Positions 1 through 12,610 of a DNA stretch of 64,000 nucleotides are shown one piece after another (the stretch's first letter is position 1; each line of letters starts with the position of its first letter). Where the stretch lies: assembly GCF_947179515.1 (NCBI RefSeq), contig NC_067474.1, positions 89,216,824 to 89,280,823 on the forward strand, written 5' to 3'. Both the position numbers and the translations under genes were made by a program. The notes under the pieces are model-generated. The model ran no database searches. It was not told the DNA's origin and was given only the letters and a program-made list of their open reading frames with translations. The DNA comes from Apodemus sylvaticus. Lineage: Eukaryota > Chordata > Mammalia > Rodentia > Muridae.

Positions 1-1205
1 TCGCTGAACAGATATGTTGTATTCCAGTTTATGTTCTGAGGAATCTAAATGAAAGTGGTTATTTTTTCTAGAGTAAGAGGGTTTCAACTTGCAATGTCTA
101 GAAGTTCCCTTCTTTAGCATGCACCTCTTTCCTTTGTCTTCAAAGCTAGCACTCTAAAAGACATGTTTTGTTTTTCTTTCTGCCATCTGCCTGATCTGAC
201 CAGTCACATCAATGTTCTCAGGTGGATGCTTTTATCTCTTTTTCTCTTTATGAGCCTTTGTGATTTCATTAGAATCACCCCAAGTGAAGGCTACTCTCTG
301 CACCTCCTCACAGGCCATTAATTTCCAATATCATGCAAAATAATATACTTAATAGTTTTGTGAATTTGCATGCAATTGTCTTGGGGAGGATCATTATATT
401 CTTGTCATACTTGTTTAAATGTTTTTCTCATTTCTCAGAAACTTAATATTATTAGAGTATATAAAATCCACTTTATTTCAGGTCCCAGAATGGTATTTTT
501 CCCAAGAGAGATATTTACTATAATATTCATTATAGTTAAGCACAGAGACTGAGTTTTCAGCTCATTCAGTCCATCTATATGGTAGAGTTAATATAGATAT
601 AAACATAGCTAACTCAGAAAATCTGAATGACTATATTAGTAGGTGTAATCATGAAGCAAACCAACATAATTGCAAAACAACTTTATTATCTATTTATTTT
701 TTCTACAATGGCTACTTTTTCTGTCCTTCAATATTAATTTCAGCAAGGACAATTAAGTTTCTGCCCATTTTTAGGTACCAAGAAAACCTATGGCAATTTT
801 AAATATAAAAATGCTTCAATTCAGTGATTTTAGAATCTGATGTTGTCAATATATCAAAACTATGGATTTAAATTGAGGTTGAGTTTCCTTTTTCTCATTC
901 ATCTTTGTCACTGGTGTTGGACTAGAATAAATGAAGTGGTAAAGGAGAAAAAAGAGCATAGCAGTGCTGCATCTACGAGAGAGCGTAAGTTTGGTTCTTT
1001 TTGTAGTAGCTGATGTTCAAAGCTGGATCCCCTCTGTCCTTTGCATGGAATATTGGCAGATGTGACTCACATTGCCCCCCTGAATAGCACTTTTCACCAG
1101 TCCTTAAATACTTAGTCCTTGGCTGCTTTTTGTTTTTTTTTGTTTTTGTTTTTGTTTTCATTTTTTTTTGAAGTCTCTTCTCTGTTCCTATTGACCTTCT
1201 TTTAC
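1..1205. other. Single-copy AT-rich DNA, no feature seen
   Basis: I recognise no repeat family, RNA gene or coding region here. Short open frames at 370-552 and 973-1161 have no family-like composition and read as chance frames. A T-rich run at about 1131-1170 leads into the L1 tail that follows. Confidence 0.5.
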
Positions 1206-1706
1206 TTTTTTTTATTGATTATCATCTTCATTTACATTACCAATGGTCAAACCTTTCCCTATATCGCCCCTCCCCTAAGACCCCCCCAACCCCTCCCCCT
1301 CCTCCTTCCCCCTGCCTCCAATTACATGCCTCTCCACCCAACACACTCCCTCCTTTCCCCCTCATTTTCCCTTTTTTGGGGCCTCTGTTGAGCCTTTACC
1401 TGACCAAGGACCATTCCTCCCACTGATGCCCAATAAGGTCTTCCTCTGGCACATTTTTGGCTGGACACATATGCCCCTTGATTGATGGTTCAGTCCCCAG
1501 GAGTCTTGGGGGTGTCTCAGTGGCCGAAATCATTGTTCTTCCCATGGGGCTCTAAACCACTTCAGCTCCTCTGGACCATTCTCCAGCTCCACCCTTGGGG
1601 ACCCCATGCTCAGTCCAATAGTTGGTTGCTATCATCTGCTTCTGTATTTGTAAGGCTCTGGATGGATGGGACCATTTTGCTAAACTTCAACTCTATGAGC
1701 CTCTAA
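1206..1706 (-). mobile_element. L1 3' end fragment (3'UTR only)
   Basis: Read on the minus strand this is a rodent L1 3'UTR ending in a short A tail (the T run at 1206-1214 on the plus strand). The diagnostic features are the C-rich run at 1265-1345 and the stretch at 1380-1700, which follow the order of murine L1 3' ends. It is truncated 5' before reaching ORF2. Divergence is high, so it is an old copy. The open frames inside it (1119-1391, 1482-1706) are by-products of the repeat, not genes. Confidence 0.85.
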
Positions 1707-2340
1707 TGTAGTCTGAAGGAAATACACAGAAATTCATTGTCCTTGAAGTTTCCAGTGACAGAATTAACATAACCAGTCTTTCTCTCTGCTGTAATGGATC
1801 ATGTTTACAATCTTGTTGCTTATAGAATTCTTAGTTTTAGTTTAGACATTACACCATTGTGTTGTCACACATAATTCATTGGTAGTCTCCATATACAGAG
1901 CACTCTTTGGGAATTTTGTTTATGTTTTTGTTTGTTTGTTTAGATTTGTTTTTAATTTTGTGGAAGAAAAGTAATATAAAATAACTCTTTTTTATTGACA
2001 GCTGCAATGAACTGGATTCATTCCTTAATGCTAAGTACATAAATAAATAAATAAAATAAGTTTATTTCAGTCAGTGGCCTGTTTTGAGGGAAAATTCTTT
2101 AAATGTTGGGCAAGCTCTACCAAGGATCTAAGCTTTAGTCTTTGACAAATTATATGTTTATATTCTGTGTCCTTAGCTTCTAGATTATAGTTTATTCTGT
2201 GTCCTAGGTTTCTGGATTATAACTGCCTATTTTTAAAACATCTCTTCAACCTAGCACCTTACTTTGTAGTATATTCCTTAGCTAAATTAAAGTTATAGAT
2301 TGGTTGACAAAGTGTTATACCTTGCCTTATTCAATCACCT
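1707..2340. other. Single-copy DNA with short simple repeats
   Basis: There is a TTTG-type run at about 1916-1945 and an AAAT run at 2038-2059. Nothing else is recognised. Confidence 0.45.
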
Positions 2341-2349
2341 AAATTCAGG

Positions 2350-2495
2350 AGGAATTTAATGTCACCTTCATTGTACCAAGAGTAAACCAATGCCAAGACA
2401 GGTTTAAACCTGCAAAAGTTACATAATTAGTGACTGGTAGACCTAATATATAAGACAAAAGAGTCCAACTCCAGAGCTTAAAACTCTTCATGATA
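2350..2495 (-). repeat. MIR SINE fragment
   Basis: In the minus direction this follows the mammalian MIR core. On the plus strand the order is a paired-down 'aaactgaggc'-like segment, then a 'gttacataattagtgactggtag' equivalent of the MIR 'cacacagctagtaagtgg' segment, then 'gagtccaactccagagc' as in MIR 'tctgactccaaagcc'. Divergence is high, as expected for this pre-eutherian family. Identified by eye. Confidence 0.6.
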
Positions 2496-5400
2496 TAATA
2501 TTCCGCAAAATTCTTTCTTGTTTTTACACATGATACCTATATCATTGTTTACAATCATGTGCATTGTCTTGGCATTGGCATGCTCTTGATTTTAATTTGC
2601 AATGTAAGGTATTATGATGTTTCAGATGCTGTGCAGTAGAAGTGAAATAGAGATAGATACTGGTCAACTGGTGGATGATGATATACAAGCAAATCAAAAT
2701 AAATCCATAAAGGAAAGGAGATACCACAATATCAATTATCATTGCTAATTATATGCTAAGCTTAATGGTATATCATCATAAATATTCTCTAAAGGATTTA
2801 GGGAAAAAACTCTCCTATTGTGAGCAGCCATCAGTCCATACTTCTTATTGACATTAGGCCAATGTTAATTTTTTTACTTAATTTTAAGCTCTATTTCTGA
2901 TTTGGTTACAGGCATGAGTTCATCAAATACTTGGAGCATATTATTATTCATGAAGTAGTCCTTGTAGATGATGCTTTCCATGGTTTAGTAAACCTTTCTA
3001 AACTTTCTTTCTTATGTAAAGAAAGAATGCTCATGGAGTCCTTCTGTGTAGTAAACTGTCTTAAAATCTGGTGATTGCTGCTTCCAGGTTTGCTTTAGTG
3101 CCTTGAGAAGAGGCTTGGCATCAGCACATGGAGGGCTAAAGCTGGGTCTTGAGATTTTCTGTGTCATCACCTGGAGGGTTGAAGCAAGATATTAAGGAGA
3201 TACTTGGTGTGAACACATGTATTGCTGAAGCTGGCCTGTTCTATGAAAGGAGATTTTTTGCTTTGTTTTGTTTTGTTTTGTTTTGTTTTGGTTAGTTCGT
3301 TGGTTGATTGATTTGTCAGTTTTTGTTGTTTTGGTTTATTACAACATTTTTTTTTGCATTTTTCTTCATTTGTGTAAGGTTCTTGATGCTAATATGGCAG
3401 GTAATGAAGGTCAGCCTCAAATAAGTAAATAAATGAAAATCTTTAAAGGATAATTCTGATGGTGACAACCATCAAACATGGAAGTTGAATGAGATTTCAC
3501 TTTAAGGAAATGGAGAAGTGTTACCAGCACTAGATAGGAGCTGCTCTAGGATTGGTTGGGGGAAGGCTGTTGTGTGCATTCTGCAGAGCTCTATCAGCAA
3601 GGATGATAGAGATGATGAATAGATTGAGTCTTCAGGAAAGAGAATGCAGTAAAAGCAGAGAGAAGAATGCTTAATCTTGGGAACCAGTTAAAGAGAGGAA
3701 GAAATGACCAACAATCCCCTGTGCTACAATTGTAAATTCAAGTCAATAGCCAGCCCTGTTTTCTGTTGAGCTTCAGATGCGTAAACTAAAAGCAAGGCCC
3801 TCCCCCACCCCATACATACTTGCTCATTATGTGCACTCACGTATGCAGTCTTGGGGAGTAGCTATGAAGGTCACCGAAGGTCATCGTTCTTACCAGGGCA
3901 GGCCAAACCTCCCTACCTCATTTCCTCTTCCTATTAGCCTATTAGTGGTTGAGTGAAGCAGTATGAAAAACAAGTTACAATCCCTAAAGAGAGAGAGAGA
4001 GAGAGACCACCACTCCAACAGAAGGGTTTCTGCAAGACTAAACGTTACTCTTGATCAAAAATGGCATTCTCACAAAAGCAGAAGAGTGAGCTCGCCAGGA
4101 CAGGAAGTGCTCTTGGCTTTAATTCTAACACATGTGATGAGTGTGTCTCTTCCCCATTGACTGGGGTTAGATCTCAGTCTTTCACAACTGGCTAGCTTAA
4201 AGGAACTGAAATAAAGCAGACAGGGGGTAAACCACTTTAGACACTTAAGTTCCCAGAATGTAGCAAGGCCTTGGTATAAATAAAAGTGTCACTGGAAAGG
4301 AGGGATTAAAATTTCTACATAAAGGTTTTTACAAGGTGGGTTGAATAAAGGCTTGTAGGAAAAATTTAAAAGGCCAGGGAGATGGAAAAAAAAGGTTTGA
4401 ATTTGCCATACACAGACTTGTATAATGTTTGATAGAAAAGACTAAAATTTAATGGTTCTTGGAACAGGTAACTTTAAAGTGTCTATCTCTTGTGAAGAAA
4501 ATGGAGCATGCTCAGAAGCATCCCTGCATGTCCTCCTGTTTTAAGTTTACATCATCTTTATGATGCCAACCAAGCATGCCTAGATGTAACACCAACTGTT
4601 GTGATGCCATGATTTCAAGATCATCTTTAACATTTACCCACTATTTTATATCTCACATATTTTAACTTAGCTTTTTTATTTTAAATTACTGACTTTTCAT
4701 ATAATTTCAGCAATTTAAATTTTGAATTGTTCTTCAAATCTACCTAAGTGCTATTTGAAATACAATGATATTAAAACAAAAACCCTACTCTGCTACAGAT
4801 GTATTTGTATATTATCTCAAAATTTTGCTAAAATGAAGTTAGATAGTTTGAAACAAGTAACATGAAAGATTAAATCCTAGTTTTCTGTTCCAAATTTGAT
4901 ATTTCATTATTTCATTTACAACTGTGTAACATTTCCATTACTTACTTATTCAGAGTTTATAGCAGAAAAATAAGCCAACTAAAAAAGCACAATAATTCTA
5001 GTTTAGCTTTAAATTTTTAAAGAGAAAAATAAGAATGCATTCATTTAAGATAAACTTGAATGTGACTCAATTATCTTCCTAGCAAGAATATTTAAATGCC
5101 ACCATTTTAAATTTCATTCACATTTTAAGTTTATTTTTTATTTTATTTTTCTTTTGTTCATGGATTTTTTTTGTAGGCAGGGTCTGAAAATTAATGCTGC
5201 CCTTTGTCTCAGTGAAATAAAAATCGATTTATTAAATTAGACATGTGCTCTTTCATAAAATTCTATTTAGAATATATAGTTCAGTTATAGGAACAGCTAT
5301 TAGGTACTATGAAATATGAATACAAATCATTTTCAGTGGAAGCTGATATGGCCAAAATCATGCTGTCCTTAATGGAACATTACCAATTCATTTAACACAC

Positions 5401-5564
5401 AGATTTCTCAGTAAAGCATGTAGGTCCTTGCTTCTATTATAATTCCTCTCTTCCAAAACTTTTGTGTTATTTCTGAACTCTTATTTTACTTTATGTGACT
5501 CAATAATACCACAAATAACATGTGTAAAGGTCACAATACAAAGATCTATGTCTGTCTTGATTTC
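2496..5564. other. Single-copy DNA, (TTTTG)n run, no gene
   Basis: The stretch holds a TTTTG pentanucleotide run at 3262-3291 and a short GA run at about 3990-4006. A faint roughly 45-50 bp degenerate repetition may exist at 3115-3235. The rest looks unique and AT-rich. The frame at 3963-4160 starts in the GA run and has no recognisable protein features. Confidence 0.45.
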
Positions 5565-6399
5565 ATTTTTTTATTAGATATTTTCTTTACTACATTTCAA
5601 ATGTTATCCCCTTTCCTTGTTTCCCCTCTGAACACTCCTATCCCATTTCCCCTCCCCCTGCTCACCAACCCATCCACTCCTGCTTCCCGGTCCTGGCATT
5701 CCCCTACACTGGGTCAACTAGCCTTTACAGGACCAAGGGCCTATCCTCCCATTGATACCAGACAAGGCCATCCTCTGCTACATATGGACCTGGAGCCCTG
5801 GGTCGCTCCATGTGTACTCTTTGGTTGGTGGTTTAGTCCCTGAGAGTTCTGGGATTACTGGTTGGTTCATATTGTTGTTCTTCCTATGGGGCTACAAACC
5901 TCTTTGGCTTCTTAGGTCCTTTCTTTAGCTGCTCCATTTGGAACCCTGTGCTCAGTCCATTGGTTGACTGTGAGTATCTCCTTCTGTATTTGTCAGAGCC
6001 TCTTAGGAGACAGCTATATCAGGCTCCTGTCAGCAAGTACTTGCTGGCATCCACAATAGTGTCTGGGTTTTTTAACTGGCATCCACAATAGTGTCTGGGT
6101 TTTTTAACTGTATATGGAATGGATCCCCGGGTGGGTGAATGGCCTTTCCTTCAGTCTCAGCTCCACACTTTGTATCTGTATCTCCTCCCATTTTGATCTC
6201 CCTTCTAAGAAGGACAGAAGTATCCATAATTTGGTCTTCTTCTTGAGCTTCATGTCATCTGTGAATTGTATCTTGGATATTCTGAGCTTCTGGGCTAATA
6301 TCCACTTATCAGTGAGTGCATACCATGCATGATTGGGTTACCTCACTCAGGATGTTATTTTCCATCCATTTGCCTAAGAATTTCATGAATTCATTGTTT
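5565..6399 (-). mobile_element. L1 3' end (3'UTR plus last codons of ORF2)
   Basis: On the minus strand this runs from the last part of L1 ORF2 (about 6399 down to about 6300, the segment around the initiator-like 'ccacttatcagtgagtgcatacc') through the 3'UTR to an A tail at 5565-5571. The C-rich block at 5610-5680 and the phrase at 6110-6135 are typical of murine L1. The copy carries a 32-bp tandem duplication at 6044-6107. It is 5' truncated and non-coding. The frames at 5520-5843 and 6114-6332 lie antisense in it. Confidence 0.92.
6044..6107. repeat. Two perfect tandem copies of a 32-bp unit
   Basis: The unit starting CTGGCATCCACAATAG occurs at 6044-6075 and again without change at 6076-6107, followed by a further partial CTG. 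It lies inside the L1 3'UTR, where related copies have one unit, so the duplication arose in this copy or its close source. Confidence 0.95.
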
Positions 6400-7079
6400 T
6401 GCTTACCAACTCTAGATCACATGAAGTCCCTCAGTTTGGTCTGTGACATCCCTAAAAGGAACTTTGAATTTCCAATATTCCTTGAGTGAATGAATAAATT
6501 ATTCCTTGAATAAATGTTAAACATTGGAAAAATATATACACTCAGATTATAATCTGAGCAGCTTTCAACTTGCCACCACATAATCGGAATCAAATATGAG
6601 ATATTTCCACCTTGTATTTTCCAGTTATGAAAGATGGGATAATTCTTTATTGTAAAGACAGGCTTTTTACCTGGCCTTCACCGTGAGACAGATCAAATCA
6701 TGCCACTCAGAAATATGATGACAGAAAACCTGGTCTTCCTTCTCATGTCTTCTGAATTCAAAGAAGATTGTTCTGTGTTTCACTTTTTAAAAGAAAAAAG
6801 TTCACATTCTCATTTGGCTTCCATAGTACCAGATTAGACACATTATAAGTTACGGGTTGTCAGAGTGTCTGAGCCTAAGCATGCCCAGATCCAAAGACAA
6901 CTGAACCCACAGCAGCATTGATCACAGGGAGAGCACTTCCCAGTGAAATTTGACATTCATCATTACACAGACAGCGCTGGCTGGAACTCTTGACCCTCAA
7001 AGTGCTCCCACATTTTATAGTTCTTTCAGGACACACCAAAGGTTTTATTTGTTATTGTTTTGCCTGACCTGTATGCGTC
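6400..7079. other. Single-copy DNA, no feature seen
   Basis: No repeat family or coding region is recognised. A short imperfect doubling of a 'gaataaat' phrase is present at 6485-6520. Confidence 0.45.
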
Positions 7080-7442
7080 CTTTTTTCTAAAAGATTTGTT
7101 TTATTTATTAATATATGCCTGTGTGCTAGTGGGAGTATATAAGAGCATATCTGTGGGTATCTCACCTGTGTGTGGCCCAGGGGGCTAGAAGGCATTTAGT
7201 GTCTTTATCTTTCTTTCATTTTCTTTTACCATTGAGGCTGGTTCAGACCTTGAACTTGGGTCTTAAGTTTTCAGCTCTCTCAGTAGGTCAATCCAAAGCT
7301 GATGACAGCTCCTCTCTCAGAACCAGGGTGACAGGTATTTTCAGGGAGCCATGCTCAATTGTTTGTGTGTTTGAATCTAAAGTCAGGTCTGTTTGACTTT
7401 GGAGCATGTGATCTTAACTGTTGAGCTGCCTCCTGCCTCTCA
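7080..7442 (-). repeat. B4-type SINE, minus orientation
   Basis: Read on the minus strand the head at 7442-7370 matches the tRNA-like B2/B4 start (gagagGCAGGAGGCAGCTCAACAG...), and the body and tail extend to about 7080 with TG/CA-rich sequence near the tail. The length of about 360 bp fits a B4-type or composite SINE better than B2. Divergence is high. The frame at 7172-7396 lies within it and is not a gene. Confidence 0.6.
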
Positions 7443-9444
7443 TTTTACATTTAATTTTTAAAAATTGTTTATTTGTAGATGAAAGCAGATTAAGAACATA
7501 CATGTTTCCATAATTATTTTAAGGCTATGTAAATCAAATGGTGCTAATTTACTCACGTAATACAAATAATAGAAGTATGTGACTATTTGAATATGTAAAA
7601 TTATATCAAGAAATTCCTAATAATGTCAAAAATCCATCTTAGTTCATGATATTTAAATTTCTCATTATAGCCTTACATTAAATGAAATTATTTTCTTTAA
7701 ACTCATACCAAGAATTCCATTAGTGTTCTTGTTCAAATTTACTGTGCTTGTTCTTTAGAATTTTTATATAAGATTTCACTGTTATATCAGATTTCACTGT
7801 AATATTAGATTACACTGTTATCGCACTATACAAACAAAATGAAGATAATTCTGTGATTTTAGGGTAAAATATCTTTAAAGGAATCTTCAGTTTTCTTCCT
7901 CTTTACTTGATTAATCCTAAATGATGTCAGTCAGTTGACTCTAATAGGTGGGAGTGGGTAGCTGGAGCTACTGTGCTCAGTTCCAGATTATAGTATTGAT
8001 TAATTGATTGTCTCTTCCAGTTGTGAATCGTATTAGTGCTGGCTCAGGAACCTTGGCTTAGAGCCAATGCCTAATTGTCAATCGGAGGCAACAGGCAGCT
8101 TTTCTGTTTTACTGATGTATTTAGATGGGTATTCAGAGAACAAAAGGCATTGGAAAGATGATGTGACAGAAGAGAATGTAGTAAATCTAGGAAATATGCC
8201 GTTACTGATTGATCCAACCAACAACAACTAGTAGGAAGATAAGTCAGAAATTTGTCATTTCACAATGACAGATTTCCAAAACAGTTTAAAAATAATCAGG
8301 TGTACAAAGAGAAGAACGTGACATGGTCTAGGATTTTGAATGATAGTGAGCCTACATCAGAGCTATAGAATTAGTACATTAAGAATACAGGTTTGATAAC
8401 TGTGGTACTTTCCAGATAATTGCAATTGGAAGTAGGTAAAGGGTTTTTATGTCATATGGAAAGAGCTGTCCAAGAGGGTGGGAGGCCCTTGTTAGTTTGT
8501 TCCCTTCCAGGGAACTAAAATCACCTTAGAAAAATATAAAGAATTCCACGTTTAAAGCCCAAACAAGATGTGCTGGTTTCTTGTTAACTTTCTGCTTTAA
8601 TGAGGAACATAAAATGGATGGGCGTATTTATCGTTGATTCCTGCAGAATGGAAATCTAAATGGGGCATCGAGAGGTTAATAACTTTCACAGATCTATAAC
8701 TTTGAGTTTGTTTTCTGCCAGATCAATTCCTTTTCCTCAGAAGCAAAAAATTGGTATGAAATTGAGTCACTCTCTGATTACAAAATTACATTCACATTAA
8801 AATATATTGATAATAATTATTGGTCTTTCTTCTATGAACAAAATTATATTTGGTTTTACAGGAGACTTAGAGATTTAAAACCTATTTAATAAAGCCTAGG
8901 GATTTGGTTTGTGTGTAGAATAAATGAGGAAAGTAAGGTATGTGTTCTTAAAATTCAAAATGATAAAAAAAAATGTTTAGGCATGACTGATATAATAAAG
9001 ACTTCAAGAAACAGTAGCAAGTAATGTAGTTAGTCAATTATCTGGTAGGCACTAGGCTTTTGTTTCATTGTGTGCTGTAAAAGATCTGTTTTGAATTGGA
9101 AAACATACTCTTCTACAAGTAGTACTAAGGTAAATTAGTAATTGATTTTATTTATATGAACATCTTTCAGAGAACCAATGATGGCAAACATGCTATAAGA
9201 ATAGTTTCAGAAGATATAAATGAGCTAATTTATTATAGCTGCATCAAAGTAAGGTTAGAATTAATAAAACATATTTTTAACAAATAGTATTCTTAATTAA
9301 ACTAGATTAGAGGGTTCAAAAGTTCTATGTGGTAGATATAACAAGTAGGAAAAAACGTATCTTCAGGCTCAACTGCTGAACAATTTCTGATTAAGTCAAT
9401 TAATACTATGGCAAAGTGTATATAGTATATCAGTGACTTTAAAA
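7443..9444. other. Single-copy DNA with candidate conserved blocks
   Basis: No repeat family is recognised apart from a three-copy 18-bp tandem repeat at 7768-7821. The part at 7920-8760 is less AT-skewed, has isolated CpGs in otherwise unique sequence and homeodomain-like ATTA/TAAT sites (for example 7998-8012), so it may hold conserved non-coding DNA. This is an impression of composition, not an alignment result. Confidence 0.3.
7768..7821. repeat. Three tandem copies of an 18-bp unit
   Basis: Units at 7768-7785, 7786-7803 and 7804-7821 share the pattern AT(A/C/T)AGATT(T/A)CACTGT(T/A)AT. There are no indels and only a few substitutions between units. Confidence 0.9.
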
Positions 9445-10950
9445 GAGAAATGAATCTGCCATATCTATCACCCTGCACAAAACTCAAGTTCAAGTGGAGC
9501 AAAGACTTCAATATAAAACCCAATATATTGAACCCAATAGAAGAGAAAGTGGGGAATAGTTTTGAACATATTGGCTCAGGGGACAACTTCATGAACAGAA
9601 CATCAGCAGCACAAGTACAAAAATAATAGTAAATGACACTCCATGAAACTGAGAACCATCTGTAAGCAAAGGACATTGATAATAGGACAAAATGGTAGCA
9701 TACAGAATTGGAAAAAAATTCACCATTTCTACATCTGACAGGGCTAATTTCCAAAATATACAAAGACTCAAGTAATTATACATCAACAAACCAAATAATA
9801 CATTTTAAAAATGGGGTACAGGTCTAAACAGAGAATTCTTAATATGATGAAAAGCATGTGAAGACATGTTTAGTATCCTTTGCCATTAGGGAAATGCAAA
9901 TAAAAATGACTTTGAGATCCTTTTTAATACCATTTAGATTGGCTAAGATAAAAAACACTAGTGACAGCTCAGGTTGTCAAGGATGTGGAGTAAAGGGAAC
10001 ACTACTTCATTGCTGTCCAAAATGCAAACTTGTATAGCCATATTGGAAACCAATATGGCAGTTTCTCAGAAAATTGAGCATCTACCAACCTCAAGACCCA
10101 GCTATACCACTCCTGGGCACATACCCAAAGGATGCTTCATCCTACCTAAAGAACATGCCCTCAACTATGTTAATAGCCATTTAATTTGTAATAGCCAGAA
10201 ACAGGAAACAACCTAGATGTCCCTCAACTGAATAATGGATAAAGTAAGTGGGGTACATTTGCACAATGGTGTATTACTCAGCTGTTAAAAAAATAATATC
10301 ATGAATTTTATATGAGCTATAAAGTAAAAGATAATCATGCTACAATCCACAGACCCAGAGAGGCTATGTAACAAGGAGAGTTCAATGGGAAGGGGAAATA
10401 GAATAGATATTGTGGGCTGACTGAGGGTATGTGATAATAGGAACAGAAGAAATTTTGTTGGGGAGTATCGAGGGTTAGAGAACTGGGACAGACAACTGGA
10501 ATTTCAGGGCATTTTGGAGGCAAGGTGGAAGCCTAAGACAGTGGGAATGACCCGGACTCTATAAAGGTGACCCTAGCTAAGATTCATGATAATGGGGGAT
10601 ATGGGGCCTGAACTGGCCATCTCCTGTACCCAGCAAGACTTCCAGTGGAAAAATGGTGACATCGATCAGCCACAAAACCACCTATGATTTGTCCTGCTTC
10701 TGAGATGTTCTTGGGCATAGATGGTACAGATATTGTGAGAGTGACCAACCAATTACTAGTCCTACTTGAGACCCATACCATGAGAGGGAACCCACCACTA
10801 ACACTACCTAGGGGGCTAGGAACCAGAGGCCAAAACACTTTACAGGCATTTTCTGTACATACTAGGGTTTCTGATTTTGTTTTTATAGGTTGTTTGTGTG
10901 TGAACAGGAGATCATGGACACACTTCCATCCAAAATAGCCTCAAAGAATA
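9445..10950 (+). mobile_element. Old L1 relic: ORF2 C-terminus and 3'UTR
   Basis: This is a plus-strand L1 with an ORF2 C-terminal part at about 9445-10360. Recognisable phrases include the one at 9461-9500 (LSPCTKLKFKWSKDF-like reading) and the 10200-10290 segment, the L1 'LDVPQLNNG.K..W.TF.QWCITQL' region. A diverged 3'UTR runs to about 10950. Stops and frameshifts break the frame throughout. It abuts another plus-strand L1 at 10965. Frames at 9302-9763 (minus) and 9974-10216 (plus) are its shadows. Confidence 0.85.
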
Positions 10951-10964
10951 AAACATCTAAAGGT

Positions 10965-12610
10965 AAACACAATGAAAGGAGTTAAGAGCATTTATAATGA
11001 AGACTTTTAATTTTGAAGAAAATGATAAAGTAGAAAATGGAAATCATCCCATGCTAATGGATTGCTAGAATCAACATTGTGAATAAAAGCATTTTGCCAA
11101 AATCATTCAATGCAATTCTAATCAAAATTTCTATCTTCGCAGAAATATGAAACATTGACCTAAATTCACACGAAACACGCAAAGTCCAGGATAGCCAACA
11201 CAATCTTAAGTAAAAAGAACAATGCTGTGGTAGGCATTCATAATAGAAATAACCTAATGCCCTTGATTAATTAATAGTAAAACCGTGCATACATATTATA
11301 GAATACTATAGCTGTAAAGAAAATTGAAATCTTGAACTTTACACGTAAAGATATGGAACTAGAAAACATATTAAGTAAGGAAAACCAACCCAGAAAGACC
11401 AGCATTACATTACATGTTCTCTCTCACTGAAGGCTTCTAGCTCCAAATTTTCAGATGCAAATGCATAGACTGGAGTAACTACATAATCTAGGAAAGTGAA
11501 ACAGAACCACTGCCAGGATAGGTGATAGGAGTTGGGGAGCAATGGAGAAAGAAAAAGCAGGTCACAAGTGATCTGATAAAAAAAACAGAAATGGGAGCAC
11601 TTTAGGGCAGGAGATGGTTATTTATCAAGAAGATTAGAGGAGAGTAAAGGGAAGAGCAGGATATAAGAGACCCAAAAGGGGAAATTGGAAAGGGATCACT
11701 TTTTAGGAAAGAGTAGGAAGGTACATGCAGAATTAAGAAATACATAGGTAAAATAACCATAAGGATCTCTAGGATAGCCACAAGGATTCATACTAATTAA
11801 CTGTTTACCTAAAAAGAATTGGTAATACTTGTAAATATAAATAAATTTGTGTTATACACAAACATGCACGGACATACACACATATGCTTTCTGCATGGTA
11901 AGATAACCCTAGGTAATGGTATATCTACCTTAGGAGTGCTTGAAACCTAGCTAACTGCTTTGCTATGAATCTACAAGCCCAATTTAGTAAACCAGCATAA
12001 TCTTCAACAACAATCTATAAACACTTTTCCTTATACCCGCAGATAAGTGCAGTCTTTACCCCTGATAAAGAAAACTTCTCTTTGTAACAGATGGAGATCA
12101 CTACAGAACATTACAAGCAATCAAACTGTAGATTTGTGAATCCCAGTCCTAGTGTATATACCTACAAAATACACTGACACCCAGGGCCCATGGAACATTA
12201 AAGACATGGATGGAAGTTTACAAGAGTTAGAAGTTCAGGAAATTTGTGTTGAGATTGTGTCTCTTAGTAATGACAGAGACTATAATACTAAAGTCTCACC
12301 AACATGGCTGCCTGAATATGAGCAGAACAGGGACCATACCAATGGATATGCCAAAGTAGATAGAGAAAATTCCATAAGGCCTCAAAACTTATAAGTATTA
12401 CAGGAAAGTACAGAAATCTAGAGCAGGAGATTGCCTTTCTCAAACAAGAACATGGCAATAGAATGTCCACTTCAAAAATGTGAGCCATTGTATGTATGAA
12501 AACATACATAGACGTAAATTTATATAAACTGATATAATATCTAGAATTATAAGATAATATCTAGAAAGATATATACATATACATATATGTGTATGTATAC
12601 ATAAGCATAC
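10965..12610 (+). mobile_element. Second old L1 relic: ORF2 end and long 3'UTR
   Basis: The 10965-11400 part restarts within L1 ORF2, upstream of where the previous copy ended: it covers the 'trigger' region corresponding to L1 'WIGRINIVKMAILPKAIYRFNAIPIKIP', badly decayed. It then runs through the ORF2 stop region (about 11340-11410) into a long Lx-like 3'UTR with typical phrases at 12295-12400 and 12485-12600. This order shows a separate insertion event from 9445-10950. No reading frame survives. Confidence 0.75.

Noticed and set aside
3115..3235. Three degenerate units of about 47-50 bp (CACATGGAGGGCTAAAGC-like)
   Set aside because: Shared positions are too few and spacing too irregular to separate from chance.
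9302..9763. 153-codon open frame on the minus strand
   Set aside because: It lies antisense to an L1 ORF2 relic and extends into AT-rich flank; no protein family features.
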